The position numbers and the translations under genes were made by a program. The notes beneath the pieces are model-generated. The model saw only the letters and a program-made list of their open reading frames with translations, was not told the DNA's origin and made no database searches. A DNA stretch of 64,000 nt from contig NZ_CP051488.1 of assembly GCF_014490785.1 (NCBI RefSeq), forward strand, positions 1,426,001 to 1,490,000, in the 5' to 3' direction. Positions 52,160 to 61,567 of this stretch are shown piece by piece (position 1 is the stretch's first letter; each line of letters starts with the position of its first letter). Origin of the DNA: Kosakonia sp. SMBL-WEM22. Its GTDB lineage: Bacteria > Pseudomonadota > Gammaproteobacteria > Enterobacterales > Enterobacteriaceae.

Positions 52160-52900
52160 TTATTTGCCTCCCATATTGCCCGGCAGGCGGATTTTGCGTT
52201 CAACCAGGTTCATCACCAGCATAATCACGGCATTAATCACCACGTAAGCGAGGGTAATGGCGGTAAAAGATTCCCATGCGTGGGCAGAGTAATCGAGCAG
52301 TTTGCCCGCCTGCGCCGCCATATCCACCAGACCAATCGTCGAAGCGATGGCCGAGTTTTTTACCAGGTTCATCATCTCCGAGGTCATCGGCGGGACAATT
52401 ACGCGGTAGGCATTCGGCAGCAGCACGTAGCGGTAGGTCTGCGGCAGCGTCAGGCCCATCGCCAGGCCGGCGTTCTTCTGCCCGCGCGGCAGCGACTGGA
52501 TTGCGGCGCGCACCTGCTCGCAGACGCGCGCTGCGGTAAACAGCCCCAGGCAGACCATCGACGAGAGGAAGAACTGGATATTGGGGTCCAACTCCGCCTT
52601 AAACCACATGCCGATATCTTCCGGCAACAGCTCCGGCACGACGAGATACCAGGTAAAGAACTGCACAATCAACGGTACGTTACGGAACAGTTCCACATAT
52701 AAAGTGCCGATCCCGGAGAGGAAGCGGTTGGGAACGGTGCGCAGGATGCCAAACAGAGAGCCGACCAGGAAGGCGATGATCCAGGCCGTCACCGACAGCG
52801 CGATGGTGACCTGAAAACCGCTCCATAACCAGCCAAGATAGGTGGTGTTGCCGAACGGGGCCTGTTGCAGGAAGATCCCCCAGTTCCAGTCTATGGACAT
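52160..52900 (-). CDS. gltJ: Glutamate/aspartate ABC permease GltJ
   Basis: Second permease of the system, 246 residues, same as E. coli, with membrane helices and the EAA-type loop around GLAMGLTLPQTYRYVLLPNA. It starts downstream of the SroC segment, which separates it from gltI; reduced gltJKL expression compared with gltI is expected from that arrangement. Confidence 0.97.
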   Translation of the reverse strand: MSIDWNWGIFLQQAPFGNTTYLGWLWSGFQVTIALSVTAWIIAFLVGSLFGILRTVPNRFLSGIGTLYVELFRNVPLIVQFFTWYLVVPELLPEDIGMWFKAELDPNIQFFLSSMVCLGLFTAARVCEQVRAAIQSLPRGQKNAGLAMGLTLPQTYRYVLLPNAYRVIVPPMTSEMMNLVKNSAIASTIGLVDMAAQAGKLLDYSAHAWESFTAITLAYVVINAVIMLVMNLVERKIRLPGNMGGK

Positions 52901-52912
52901 AAATCTACTCCG

Positions 52913-53070
52913 GAAAAAAAAGGGTAGCAGCGCTACCCTCGAAGATTGTGTGAAGTGCGAATGTTCACGCTGAGTGGGGAACGGCCACTCAACGCATAGT
53001 CTGTCCGTGCAGCTTCGACAATCGAGAGGGCAGGTAAACCCGCCCCTAATGGTTGTAATTAGTTCAGAGC
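52913..53070 (-). ncRNA. sroC: SroC small RNA (from the gltI 3' region)
   Basis: The gltI-gltJ gap ends, read on the minus strand, in a 7-bp stem GGGTAGC-GCT-GCTACCC followed by eight T, and has a second stem (AGTGG/CCACT) before it. In E. coli and Salmonella this place gives SroC, an RNase E product of the gltIJKL mRNA that sponges GcvB. Position, terminator and length fit. The 5' end is estimated. Confidence 0.75.
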
Positions 53071-53979
53071 TTTGTCGTTCGGTTCTTTGAACAGCGCTTT
53101 CATGTCGTCAGAAAGATCGAAGTTCAGGTTCATGTTTTTCGGTGGAATCGGGTTTTTAAACCACTTATCGAAGGATTTTTCCGCCGCGCCGGAGGTCTGA
53201 TACTGCGCGATGGTCTCATCCATCAGCTTCTTAAATTCCGGATCGTTTTTGCGCAGCATACAGCCGTAAGCCTCTTTCGACTGCGGCGTGCCGACGATCT
53301 CCCAGTTGTCCGGTTTCTTCGCCTTCGCGCGCTCGCCGGCCAGCAGGGCATCATCCATCATAAAGGCCACCGCGCGGCCGCTCTCCAGCGTACGGAAGGA
53401 GTCGCCATGATCTTTCGCGCTGATGATGCGCATATCCATCTTCTTCTCGTCGTTCAGCTTGTTAAGCAGGATCTCGGAGGTGGTGCCGGAGGTGACAACC
53501 ACGGCTTTGCCTTTCAGGTCGGCGAAATCTTTGATCGGGCCGCCTTTTTTGGTCAGCAGACGGGTGCCAACCACGAAAATGGTGTCAGAGAAGGCCGCCT
53601 GTTTCTGGCGCTCGACGTTGTTGGTAGTGGAGCCGCACTCAAAATCGAAGGTGCCGTTTTGCAGCAGCGGAATACGGTTTTGCGAGGTGACAGGAATCAG
53701 CTTAACCGCCAGATCCGGCTTGTTGAGCTTCTTCTTCACCGCTTCAACAATAGCGTTAGAGTAGTCTTGTGAATAACCGACAACTTTCTGAGCGTTGTCG
53801 TAATAGGAGAACGGTACGGAAGATTCACGGTGACCGACGACGATAACGCCGTTTTTGGCAATTTTATCCAGCGTCGATTGCTGAGCCGCTGCGTCGGCAG
53901 ACTTCGCCTCTTCGGCATGTGCCAGACCGGCGGAAATTCCCATCACCAGCATGGCGGCGGCCAGTTTACGTAATTGCAT
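53059..53979 (-). CDS. gltI: Glutamate/aspartate periplasmic binding protein GltI
   Basis: Periplasmic substrate receptor for glutamate and aspartate. The 306-residue product (E. coli 302) has a signal peptide ending in GLAHA and the family-3 solute-binding fold (VVGHRESSVPFSYYDN; ECGSTTNNVERQK; VVTSGTTSE). AAGGAG before the ATG supports the start. It is the first gene of gltIJKL; in E. coli its mRNA is repressed by GcvB. Confidence 0.98.
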   Translation of the reverse strand: MQLRKLAAAMLVMGISAGLAHAEEAKSADAAAQQSTLDKIAKNGVIVVGHRESSVPFSYYDNAQKVVGYSQDYSNAIVEAVKKKLNKPDLAVKLIPVTSQNRIPLLQNGTFDFECGSTTNNVERQKQAAFSDTIFVVGTRLLTKKGGPIKDFADLKGKAVVVTSGTTSEILLNKLNDEKKMDMRIISAKDHGDSFRTLESGRAVAFMMDDALLAGERAKAKKPDNWEIVGTPQSKEAYGCMLRKNDPEFKKLMDETIAQYQTSGAAEKSFDKWFKNPIPPKNMNLNFDLSDDMKALFKEPNDKALN

Positions 53980-54292
53980 ATCCAGACTCCTTTATCGTCA
54001 GTGCGTAAAGCACAGTGATACCCGTTGTGTTGTTGTTATGTGCTGCTACATATTCGTGCAGTGTCGTGTGTGTTTGTTACATTTAGTCTGGCTTAATGTA
54101 AAGAATTTGCTGCGGTATTGTTTATTTTTGCGAGGCGCGCCGCACCGTTTAGAGGCAAAAATCTCACATTGCACCAGAATAGTGCTGCGACCGATCCCTG
54201 CCGGTGCGACCCGTTTACGCACGGGCAGATTTGGTCGTCACAGTGTAGATATAAGCAAGCGGCATGCCAGTTTGATGGATGCAGAAGAAATT
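53980..54292. other. gltI upstream region
   Basis: Promoter side of gltI, moderately AT-rich near the gene (TTTGTTACATTTAGTC), turning GC-rich toward the BIME array. No ORF with a ribosome site and no RNA gene recognised. Confidence 0.5.
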
Positions 54293-54570
54293 GCCGGATG
54301 GCGGCGTACGCCTTATCCGGCCTACGGGGAAGTGCGAAATTTTGTAGGCCGGATAAGCGCAGCGCCCTCCGGCAAAGGTATGAGGTCGCTGCCGGATGGC
54401 AGCTTTCGCCTTATCCGGCCTACAGTGAAGCGCGAAGTTTTGTAGGCCGGATAAGCGCAGCGCCATCCGGCAAAGATATGAGGTCACTGCCGGATGGCGG
54501 CTTACGCCTTATCCGGCCTACGGTGACGTGCGAAATTTTGTAGGCCGGATAAGCGCAGCGCCATCCGGCG
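54293..54570. repeat. BIME array: six REPs in three tandem pairs
   Basis: Three repeats of a ~90-base module. Each has GCCGGATGGC...CTTATCCGGCCTAC, a spacer with GCGAA(A/G)TTTTG, then TAGGCCGGATAAGCGCAGCG...GCCATCCGGC. Modules are nearly identical. The array lies between lnt and the gltI promoter. Confidence 0.93.
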
Positions 54571-54585
54571 AACAGCGGCGAAAAA

Positions 54586-56124
54586 CTAACGGCGGCGCTG
54601 ACGCAGACTCATCACCAGCGCGCCAAAGCCCAGCAGCACCGTGATAATCCACACCGGCCAGTTACCCATCCGCGCATATGGCGTCAATCCGCTGGTAGGC
54701 GTGACTTTCGCCGTCAGCACCTCGCGGGTGAACTGCGGCAGCATCGCCTGGATCTCACCTTGCGGCCCAATCACGGCGGTAATGCCGTTATTGGTGCTGC
54801 GCAGCAGCGGGCGCGCCAGCTCCAGCGAACGCATCCGCGCCATCTGGAAGTGCTGCCATGGCCCAATCGACTTACCAAACCAGGCATCGTTGGAGATGGT
54901 CAGCAGGAAGTCGGTATCCGGGCGGAAGTTATCCCGCACCTGCTCGCCGAGGATAATCTCGTAGCAGATCGCCGCCGTCAGTTTTAAACCATGAGCCGAA
55001 AGCGGTGCCTGCACGTAAGGCCCGCGGCTAAAGGAGGACATCGGCAAATCAAAGAAGGGCGCGAGGGGGCGCAGAATCGACTCCAGCGGTACAAACTCAC
55101 CAAACGGCACGAGGTGATTTTTGTTGTAGCGATCCGTTGAGCGATAGCTGTACGGGCTGCCGGTCCCTAGCGTAATCGCCGTATTGTAGGTGTCGTAGCG
55201 ATTCTGCTGATTGAGGCGCGCATCAACAATGCCGGTGATCAGCGTGGCATTGTTCGCCCGCAGGGTTTTATCCATCTCGCTGAGAAAGCCCTGCTGGTTA
55301 ATCTCCAGATCCGGGATCGCCGACTCCGGCCAGATAATCAGCTGCGACTTGCCCAGCACCTGCTCTGTCGCTCCGGCGTAAATTTTCAGCGTATTGCGCA
55401 GCTCGCCCGCATCCCACTTCATCGACTGCGGAATGTTGCCCTGCACCATCGTCACCTGGGTAGTGCGATCCGGCAGCAGTTGATACCACTGAATAAAACG
55501 CAGCGGGAAGGGGAGGGCGAAGAGCACAACCGACGTGACCAGCGGACGCCAGTTACGCGTTGCCAGCGCCAGCACCAGCAGGCCGCTCACCACCATCAGC
55601 AAAATGTTAATCGACTCGACGCCGAGCACCGGTGCCAGGCCTTTTAGCGGACCATCAATCTGGCTGTAGCCAAACTGTAGCCATGGGAAGCCGGTCAGCA
55701 CCCAGCCGCGCAGGAACTCGGTGATCTGCCACACCACCGGGGCGGCAACCGCCACGCGCAGCCAGCTGGTTTTCGGCCACAGGCGCGAGAGCAGGCCGGC
55801 AAACAGGCCGGTATAAAGCGAGAGATAGGCCGCCAGCAGCGCGACGATAAAGACGTTGATGGGGCCAGGCATGCCGCCAAACTGCGCGATGCTGACATAG
55901 ACCCAGTGCACGCCGCTGCCAAACAGGCCAAGCCCCCAGGCGTAGCCAATCCAGGCGGCCTGTAACGGACGGCGGTTGAGGGTTAAGCCCTGCAGGCCCA
56001 TCAGGGAGAGAAGCGCGGCGGGCCAGAAGTCATAAGGTGAAAAAGCCAGCGTTCCGCTGGCTCCGAACAGTAACGCCAGCAGCAGACGGACGCGCTGGCG
56101 CTCAAACAAGGCGGCAAATACCAT
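54586..56124 (-). CDS. lnt: Apolipoprotein N-acyltransferase Lnt
   Basis: Inner-membrane enzyme that adds the third acyl chain to lipoproteins. The 512-residue product (same as E. coli) has six to eight N-terminal helices and a periplasmic nitrilase-like domain with the triad Glu in IWPESAIP, Lys in the KNHLVPFGEF segment, and Cys in AICYEIILG. It is five bases downstream of corC and ends the ybeZ-ybeY-corC-lnt run. Confidence 0.98.
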   Translation of the reverse strand: MVFAALFERQRVRLLLALLFGASGTLAFSPYDFWPAALLSLMGLQGLTLNRRPLQAAWIGYAWGLGLFGSGVHWVYVSIAQFGGMPGPINVFIVALLAAYLSLYTGLFAGLLSRLWPKTSWLRVAVAAPVVWQITEFLRGWVLTGFPWLQFGYSQIDGPLKGLAPVLGVESINILLMVVSGLLVLALATRNWRPLVTSVVLFALPFPLRFIQWYQLLPDRTTQVTMVQGNIPQSMKWDAGELRNTLKIYAGATEQVLGKSQLIIWPESAIPDLEINQQGFLSEMDKTLRANNATLITGIVDARLNQQNRYDTYNTAITLGTGSPYSYRSTDRYNKNHLVPFGEFVPLESILRPLAPFFDLPMSSFSRGPYVQAPLSAHGLKLTAAICYEIILGEQVRDNFRPDTDFLLTISNDAWFGKSIGPWQHFQMARMRSLELARPLLRSTNNGITAVIGPQGEIQAMLPQFTREVLTAKVTPTSGLTPYARMGNWPVWIITVLLGFGALVMSLRQRRR

Positions 56125-56129
56125 TTACA

Positions 56130-57008
56130 TTACTCATCCAGTTTCGGTTGCGGAGAATCATCCGGCATTCTGACATGGACCTGAATAATACGTCGACTGT
56201 CTGCCATAGCGACTTTGAATTGGTAACCATCAATGTCGATAGATTCGCCGCGCGCGGGGAGGTGACCAAACGCCTGCATCACCAGACCGCCAATGGTATC
56301 AACCTCTTCATCGCTGAAGTGGGTACCGAAGGTGTCGTTAAAGTCTTCAATCGGCGCCAGCGCGCGTACCGTCCAGGTGTGACGGCTCAGCTGGCGGAAA
56401 TCGATATCCTCTTCTTCGTCATACTCATCTTCGATTTCGCCAACGATCAGCTCAAGAATATCTTCGATAGTGACCAGACCGGAGACACCACCAAACTCAT
56501 CAATAACGATAGCCATGTGGTAGCGCTGGGAACGGAACTCTTTGAGCATGCGGTCAACGCGCTTGCTTTCCGGTACCACCACTGCCGGGCGTAACACTTT
56601 TTCCATGCTGAATGCTTCGGCATCGCTGCGCATAAACGGCAGCAGATCCTTCGCCATCAGAATCCCTTCGATATGATCTTTGTCTTCGCTAATGACCGGG
56701 AAACGCGAGTGGGCGGACTCGATAATGACATCGAGACACTCGTCCAGCGTCTGGTTGCGTTTCAGGGTGATCATTTGTGAACGGGGGATCATGATGTCGC
56801 GTAGGCGCTGGTCCGCAATATCCATCACCCCTTCGAGCATGTCGCGCGTATCTTCATCAATAAGCTCGTTCTGCCCGGAGTCTCGGATCAGAGCCAGTAA
56901 TTCATCACGGTTTTTCGGTTCGCCGTGAAAGAGCTGGCTGAGTAAAAGGGAGAAGAATCCCTTTTTGCTGTTGGTGTTGTCGCTACTGTGTGAGTTATCG
57001 TCGCTCAT
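56130..57008 (-). CDS. corC: CBS-domain transport protein CorC (YbeX)
   Basis: CorC/HlyC-type protein of 292 residues linked to Mg2+/Co2+ efflux and, from its operon, to ribosome maturation. It has two CBS domains (IMIPRSQMITLKRNQTLDE and VLRPAVVVPESKRVDRML), then a CorC_HlyC domain. The start at 57008 gives MSDDNSHSSDNTNSKKGF; the frame is open upstream. It follows ybeY with a gap of about 100 bases. Confidence 0.96.
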   Translation of the reverse strand: MSDDNSHSSDNTNSKKGFFSLLLSQLFHGEPKNRDELLALIRDSGQNELIDEDTRDMLEGVMDIADQRLRDIMIPRSQMITLKRNQTLDECLDVIIESAHSRFPVISEDKDHIEGILMAKDLLPFMRSDAEAFSMEKVLRPAVVVPESKRVDRMLKEFRSQRYHMAIVIDEFGGVSGLVTIEDILELIVGEIEDEYDEEEDIDFRQLSRHTWTVRALAPIEDFNDTFGTHFSDEEVDTIGGLVMQAFGHLPARGESIDIDGYQFKVAMADSRRIIQVHVRMPDDSPQPKLDE

Positions 57009-57111
57009 GGCGTCGTGTGGGTTCTCATGTTGGTTGAATTGTCGCTCGTCACGCGTAAACTCAGCGCCGGACGGCATTTTGTGCCAATGCGCCAGCGAAC
57101 TGGCGCACAGA

Positions 57112-57579
57112 CTACTCCTTCTCGGAAATGTACGGATCCTCATAGCCCAGAGCAAGCATTATCTCTGTCTCGATCCCTTCCATCTCTTCCGCTTCCTCAT
57201 CCTCGATATGGTCATACCCCAGCAGGTGTAAGCTGCCGTGGATCACCATATGCGCCCAGTGGGCTTCGAGGGGTTTAACCTGTTCGATCGCCTCCTGCTC
57301 AACCACCTGGCGGCAGATGATCAGGTCGCCCAGCAGCGGCATTTCGATGCCGGGCGGCGCTTCGAACGGGAAAGAGAGCACGTTGGTCGGCTTATCTTTC
57401 CCGCGATAGGTCAGGTTCAGCTCGTGGCTCTCCGCGCTGTCGACCAGCCGGATGGTGACTTCCGCTTCCGGCTGGAACTGCGGGATCACCGCATCCAGCC
57501 ACGCCTGAAACTGCGCTTCATCCGGCAGGCCGGTGGTATCTTCGCACGCCAGCTGTAAATCGAGGATCACCTGACTCAT
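57112..57579 (-). CDS. ybeY: Endoribonuclease YbeY
   Basis: Zinc-dependent RNase needed for 16S rRNA 3' maturation and quality control of 70S ribosomes. The 155-residue product has the metal motif HGSLHLLGYDH with three His, and the arginine of EVTIRLVD. Its ATG overlaps the ybeZ stop (ATGA), matching their joint work. Confidence 0.97.
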   Translation of the reverse strand: MSQVILDLQLACEDTTGLPDEAQFQAWLDAVIPQFQPEAEVTIRLVDSAESHELNLTYRGKDKPTNVLSFPFEAPPGIEMPLLGDLIICRQVVEQEAIEQVKPLEAHWAHMVIHGSLHLLGYDHIEDEEAEEMEGIETEIMLALGYEDPYISEKE

Positions 57580-58622
57580 TTCTGCTCCTGATCCTGGGCT
57601 TCGCGCTTACGCTCGGCGGCCAGTTCTGCTTTCCGTTTCTGCTCCGCTTCTTCCCAGGCTTCATAAGCGATAACAATGCGTGCCACCACCGGGTGGCGCA
57701 CCACATCTTCGCTGTGGAAGAAGTTAAAGCTGATCTCATCAACATTTCCCAGCACTTCGATAGCGTGGCGCAGGCCCGATTTGGTGCTGCGCGGCAGGTC
57801 AATCTGCGTGACGTCGCCGGTGATCACCGCTTTCGAGTTGAAGCCGATACGCGTCAGGAACATCTTCATCTGTTCGATGGTGGTGTTCTGGCTCTCATCG
57901 AGAATGATAAAGGCATCATTCAGGGTACGACCGCGCATATAGGCGAGCGGGGCGACCTCAATGACGTTACGCTCCATGAGCTTCTCAACGCGCTCAAAGC
58001 CGAGCATCTCAAACAGCGCATCATAGAGCGGGCGCAGGTAAGGGTCGACCTTCTGGCTGAGATCGCCGGGCAGGAAGCCAAGTTTTTCACCCGCTTCCAC
58101 CGCCGGGCGAGTCAGCAGAATACGCCGCACTTCCTGGCGCTCAAGCGCATCCACGGCGGCTGCGACCGCAAGGTAGGTTTTACCCGTACCCGCCGGGCCG
58201 ACGCCGAAGGTGATGTCATGATCGAGCACGTTAGCGATGTACTGCGCCTGGTTCGGCGTGCGTGGCTTGATAACGCCGCGCTTGGTCTTTATGTTGACCG
58301 CTTTACCATACTCCGGCACGCTCTCGGCGCTCTGCTCCAGCACGCGGGCCTCTTTGATCGCCAGGTGGATCTGATTCGGCTCGATATCCTGGGTCTGGCC
58401 GCGCATCGGCGCAGTGTCGACATACAGCGTGCGCAGAATATCGGCAGCCGCGTTGACACAAATTTCGCGTCCGGTGAGTTTGAAGTGATTATCGCGGCGG
58501 TTGATTTCGATGCCCAGTCGCCGCTCCAGTTGTTTGATGTTGTCGTCAAACGGGCCGCACAGACTTAGCAGACGTGCGTTGTCCGCTGGCTCAAGGGTGA
58601 TTTCACGCGTATCTATGTTCAA
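57576..58622 (-). CDS. ybeZ: PhoH-like ATPase YbeZ
   Basis: PhoH-family P-loop protein of 348 residues, a partner of YbeY in rRNA processing. It has Walker A GPAGTGKTYLA, Walker B FIILDESQN and the RNA-helicase-like ITGDVTQIDLP. A KH-like segment precedes (QLERRLGIEINRRDNHFKLTG). It starts with TTG at 58622, seven bases behind GAGGAAC. First gene of ybeZ-ybeY-corC-lnt. Confidence 0.96.
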   Translation of the reverse strand: MNIDTREITLEPADNARLLSLCGPFDDNIKQLERRLGIEINRRDNHFKLTGREICVNAAADILRTLYVDTAPMRGQTQDIEPNQIHLAIKEARVLEQSAESVPEYGKAVNIKTKRGVIKPRTPNQAQYIANVLDHDITFGVGPAGTGKTYLAVAAAVDALERQEVRRILLTRPAVEAGEKLGFLPGDLSQKVDPYLRPLYDALFEMLGFERVEKLMERNVIEVAPLAYMRGRTLNDAFIILDESQNTTIEQMKMFLTRIGFNSKAVITGDVTQIDLPRSTKSGLRHAIEVLGNVDEISFNFFHSEDVVRHPVVARIVIAYEAWEEAEQKRKAELAAERKREAQDQEQK

Positions 58623-58763
58623 ACTGTTCCTCTTTGATATGTGTCGCCATAGCGCCTCTCTGGCAAGTATTTACGGCATAGCCAGAAGTCGCAAGCATCA
58701 GACAGCATGTTGGGGTGATCGCGGGGAAAAGCAAGGCCTGCCAGAAATGGCAGGCCTGAGGTT

Positions 58764-60188
58764 TTACGGCTGATACGTGCCTACGCCAAGCTCATTCTCT
58801 TTACGGGTACGGGCGATAACCGAGGCCGGGGATTCTGCCACGCGCAGCCCCATCTCCTCTTCGGTACGCACCAGCACGCCGCGCAGGGAGTTGGTGTAGA
58901 CATCCACAATCTCGACATCGACAAACTTGCCGATCATCTCCGGCGTGCCTTCGAAGTTCACCACGCGGTTGTTCTCGGTACGACCGGACAACTCCATGAT
59001 GCTCTTACGCGAAGTGCCCTCCACCAGAATACGCTGCGTGGTACCCAGCATGCGGCGGCTCCAGGCCATCGCCTGCTGATTAATACGGTCTTGCAGGATA
59101 TAGAGACGCTGCTTCTTCTCCTCATCCGGTACATCGTCAACCATATCGGCAGCTGGCGTACCCGGGCGGGCTGAGAAGATAAAGCTGTAGCTCATGTCGA
59201 AATTGACGTCGGCAATCAGCTTCATGGTCTTTTCAAAGTCGTCGGTGGTTTCACCCGGGAAGCCGACAATAAAGTCAGAGCTGATCTGAATGTCCGGGCG
59301 TGCCGCGCGCAGCTTACGGATGATCGCTTTATACTCCAGTGCGGTGTGAGTGCGCCCCATCAGGTTCAGCACGCGGTCGGAACCGCTCTGCACCGGCAGG
59401 TGCAGGAAGCTCACCAGCTCCGGCGTATCGCGATAGACATCAACGATATCATCGGTGAACTCAATCGGGTGGCTGGTAGTAAAGCGAATACGGTCGATGC
59501 CGTCAATCGCGGCGACCAGCCGCAGCAGGTCGGCAAAGGTGCCGGTTGTGCCATCGTAGTTTTCACCGCGCCAGGCGTTAACGTTCTGGCCAAGCAGGTT
59601 CACTTCACGCACACCCTGCGCCGCCAGCTGGGCAATCTCAAACAGGATGTCATCGGAAGGACGGCTCACCTCTTCGCCACGGGTATAAGGCACCACGCAG
59701 TAGGTACAATATTTGTTGCACCCTTCCATGATTGAGACAAAGGCGGTCGGGCCTTCGGCGCGCGGTTCCGGCAGGCGATCGAATTTTTCAATTTCCGGGA
59801 AGCTGATATCGACGACCGGGCTGCGGTTGCCGCGCACGGAGTTGATCATCTCCGGCAGACGGTGCAGGGTTTGTGGCCCAAAAATGATGTCGACATAGTG
59901 GGCGCGCTGGCGAATATGATCGCCCTCCTGTGAGGCCACGCAGCCGCCGACGCCAATAATCAGCTCCGGGTTTTTCTCTTTCAGCAGCTTCCAGCGGCCC
60001 AGCTGATGGAAAACTTTCTCCTGGGCTTTCTCGCGGATTGAGCAGGTATTGAGCAGCAGCACATCCGCTTCTTCCGCAACCTCGGTCAGTTGATAGCCGT
60101 GGGTGGCATCCAGCAGATCGGCCATCTTTGATGAATCATATTCATTCATCTGACAGCCCCAGGTTTTAATATGGAGTTTTTTTGTCAT
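58764..60188 (-). CDS. miaB: tRNA methylthiotransferase MiaB
   Basis: Radical SAM enzyme that adds a methylthio group to i6A37 in tRNAs reading UNN codons. The 474-residue product (same as E. coli) has the auxiliary cluster cysteines in WGCQMN, NTCSIR and GGCVAS, the radical SAM CNKYCTYC and a C-terminal TRAM domain. The start at 60188 is MTKKLHIKTWGC; earlier codons in frame are not used. It is divergent from ubiF. Confidence 0.98.
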   Translation of the reverse strand: MTKKLHIKTWGCQMNEYDSSKMADLLDATHGYQLTEVAEEADVLLLNTCSIREKAQEKVFHQLGRWKLLKEKNPELIIGVGGCVASQEGDHIRQRAHYVDIIFGPQTLHRLPEMINSVRGNRSPVVDISFPEIEKFDRLPEPRAEGPTAFVSIMEGCNKYCTYCVVPYTRGEEVSRPSDDILFEIAQLAAQGVREVNLLGQNVNAWRGENYDGTTGTFADLLRLVAAIDGIDRIRFTTSHPIEFTDDIVDVYRDTPELVSFLHLPVQSGSDRVLNLMGRTHTALEYKAIIRKLRAARPDIQISSDFIVGFPGETTDDFEKTMKLIADVNFDMSYSFIFSARPGTPAADMVDDVPDEEKKQRLYILQDRINQQAMAWSRRMLGTTQRILVEGTSRKSIMELSGRTENNRVVNFEGTPEMIGKFVDVEIVDVYTNSLRGVLVRTEEEMGLRVAESPASVIARTRKENELGVGTYQP

Positions 60189-60360
60189 CGACTTGCTCTT
60201 GCGTAAGTTCGTATACCCGGAGTATGACGGGTATAAGCCAGGATTGCAGGCCGCGTATTGTAATGCTTTGGTTGCGCCCTGACCAGTATGACGGTTGACG
60301 GGGGGCAAGGGCGCAAAAATCCGGTAGACTTAGGCCATTCATCTAAAAGGACACTTCGCC

Positions 60361-61533
60361 ATGACAAATCACTCCACAGAGGTCGCTATTGTTGGCGGCG
60401 GTATGGTCGGCGGGGCGCTGGCGTTAGGGCTTGCGCAACAGGGTTTTGCCGTCACAGTTGTTGATAAACAGATCCCATCCCCCTTTGATGCCAGCGCACC
60501 GCCGGATGTGCGCATCTCGGCGATTAGCGCCGCCTCGGTCGAACTGCTGCGTGGATTGGGCGTCTGGGAGAGCATCGAAGCGATGCGTTGCCACCCTTAC
60601 CGGCAGCTGGAGACATGGGAGTGGGAAAATGCCCACGTGCTGTTTGACGCCCGCGAGCTGAAGCTGCCGCTGCTCGGGTACATGGTAGAAAACAGCGTGT
60701 TGCAGTACGCATTATGGCAAGCGCTGCAGGCGCATCCGCAGGTGACGCTGAGCACAGAGACGTTGAGCGGGCGTGAAGCCCGTGATGGCCGCCAAACCAT
60801 TATTTTTAAAAATGGCGATACGTTAACGGCACAGCTGTTAATTGGCGCGGACGGTGCTAACTCCTGGGTGCGCCAGTCGGCCGGGATTGGCATTCATGCC
60901 TGGCAGTACGATCAATCCTGCATGCTGATAAGCGTCGAGTGTGAGCAGGATGCGGGTGAGTCAACCTGGCAGCACTTTACGCCAAACGGGCCGCACGCCT
61001 TTTTACCGCTTTATGATCGCTGGGCGTCGCTGGTGTGGTATGACACGCCAGCGCGCATTCGCCAGTTACAAGCCCTCTCCATGACGCAGCTGGAGCAGGA
61101 GATCGCCCGCCACTTTCCACCGCGGCTGGGGCGCGTCAAAGCGGTCTCTGCGGCGTCATTCCCACTGGTGCGTCGCCATGCGCTGCAATATGTGCAGCCG
61201 GGGCTGGCGCTGGTGGGCGATGCGGCGCACACCATTCATCCGCTGGCGGGGCAGGGGGTGAATCTCGGTTATCGTGATGTGGATGCGCTGCTGGATGTGC
61301 TGTCACGCGCCCGCAGCCACGGCGAAGCCTGGGCCAGCCGCGAAGTGCTGCAACGCTACCAGGCGCGGCGCAGGGCGGATAACTTCATTATGCAGAGCGG
61401 GATGGATCTCTTTTATGCCGGGTTCAGTAACGATCTTGGGCCGCTGCGCGTGTTACGCAATATTGGCCTGATGGCGGCAGAGCGCGCCGGAGGGTTGAAA
61501 CGCCAGGCGCTAAAATACGCCTTAGGCCTGTAA
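60361..61533 (+). CDS. ubiF: 2-octaprenyl-3-methyl-6-methoxy-1,4-benzoquinol hydroxylase UbiF
   Basis: FAD monooxygenase that puts in the last ring hydroxyl of ubiquinone. The 390-residue product (E. coli 391) has the FAD motif IVGGGMVGGALALGL, the DG motif GADGANSWVR and GDAAHTIHPLAGQGVNLG. AAAGGACA precedes the ATG. It stands between miaB and the tRNA operon as in E. coli. Confidence 0.97.
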   Translation: MTNHSTEVAIVGGGMVGGALALGLAQQGFAVTVVDKQIPSPFDASAPPDVRISAISAASVELLRGLGVWESIEAMRCHPYRQLETWEWENAHVLFDARELKLPLLGYMVENSVLQYALWQALQAHPQVTLSTETLSGREARDGRQTIIFKNGDTLTAQLLIGADGANSWVRQSAGIGIHAWQYDQSCMLISVECEQDAGESTWQHFTPNGPHAFLPLYDRWASLVWYDTPARIRQLQALSMTQLEQEIARHFPPRLGRVKAVSAASFPLVRRHALQYVQPGLALVGDAAHTIHPLAGQGVNLGYRDVDALLDVLSRARSHGEAWASREVLQRYQARRRADNFIMQSGMDLFYAGFSNDLGPLRVLRNIGLMAAERAGGLKRQALKYALGL

Positions 61534-61537
61534 GAAA

Positions 61538-61561
61538 GCGCGAGCGAGACTTCGCTCGCGC
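61538..61561. terminator. Hairpin between ubiF and the membrane-protein gene
   Basis: 10-bp perfect stem GCGCGAGCGA/TCGCTCGCGC with a 4-base loop, placed between converging genes. No T-run follows, so termination may be weak. Confidence 0.6.
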
Positions 61562-61567
61562 ACACCG

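Noticed and set aside
54118..54543. Open frames through the BIME between gltI and lnt
   Set aside because: Repeated peptide segments mirror the REP modules; not genes.
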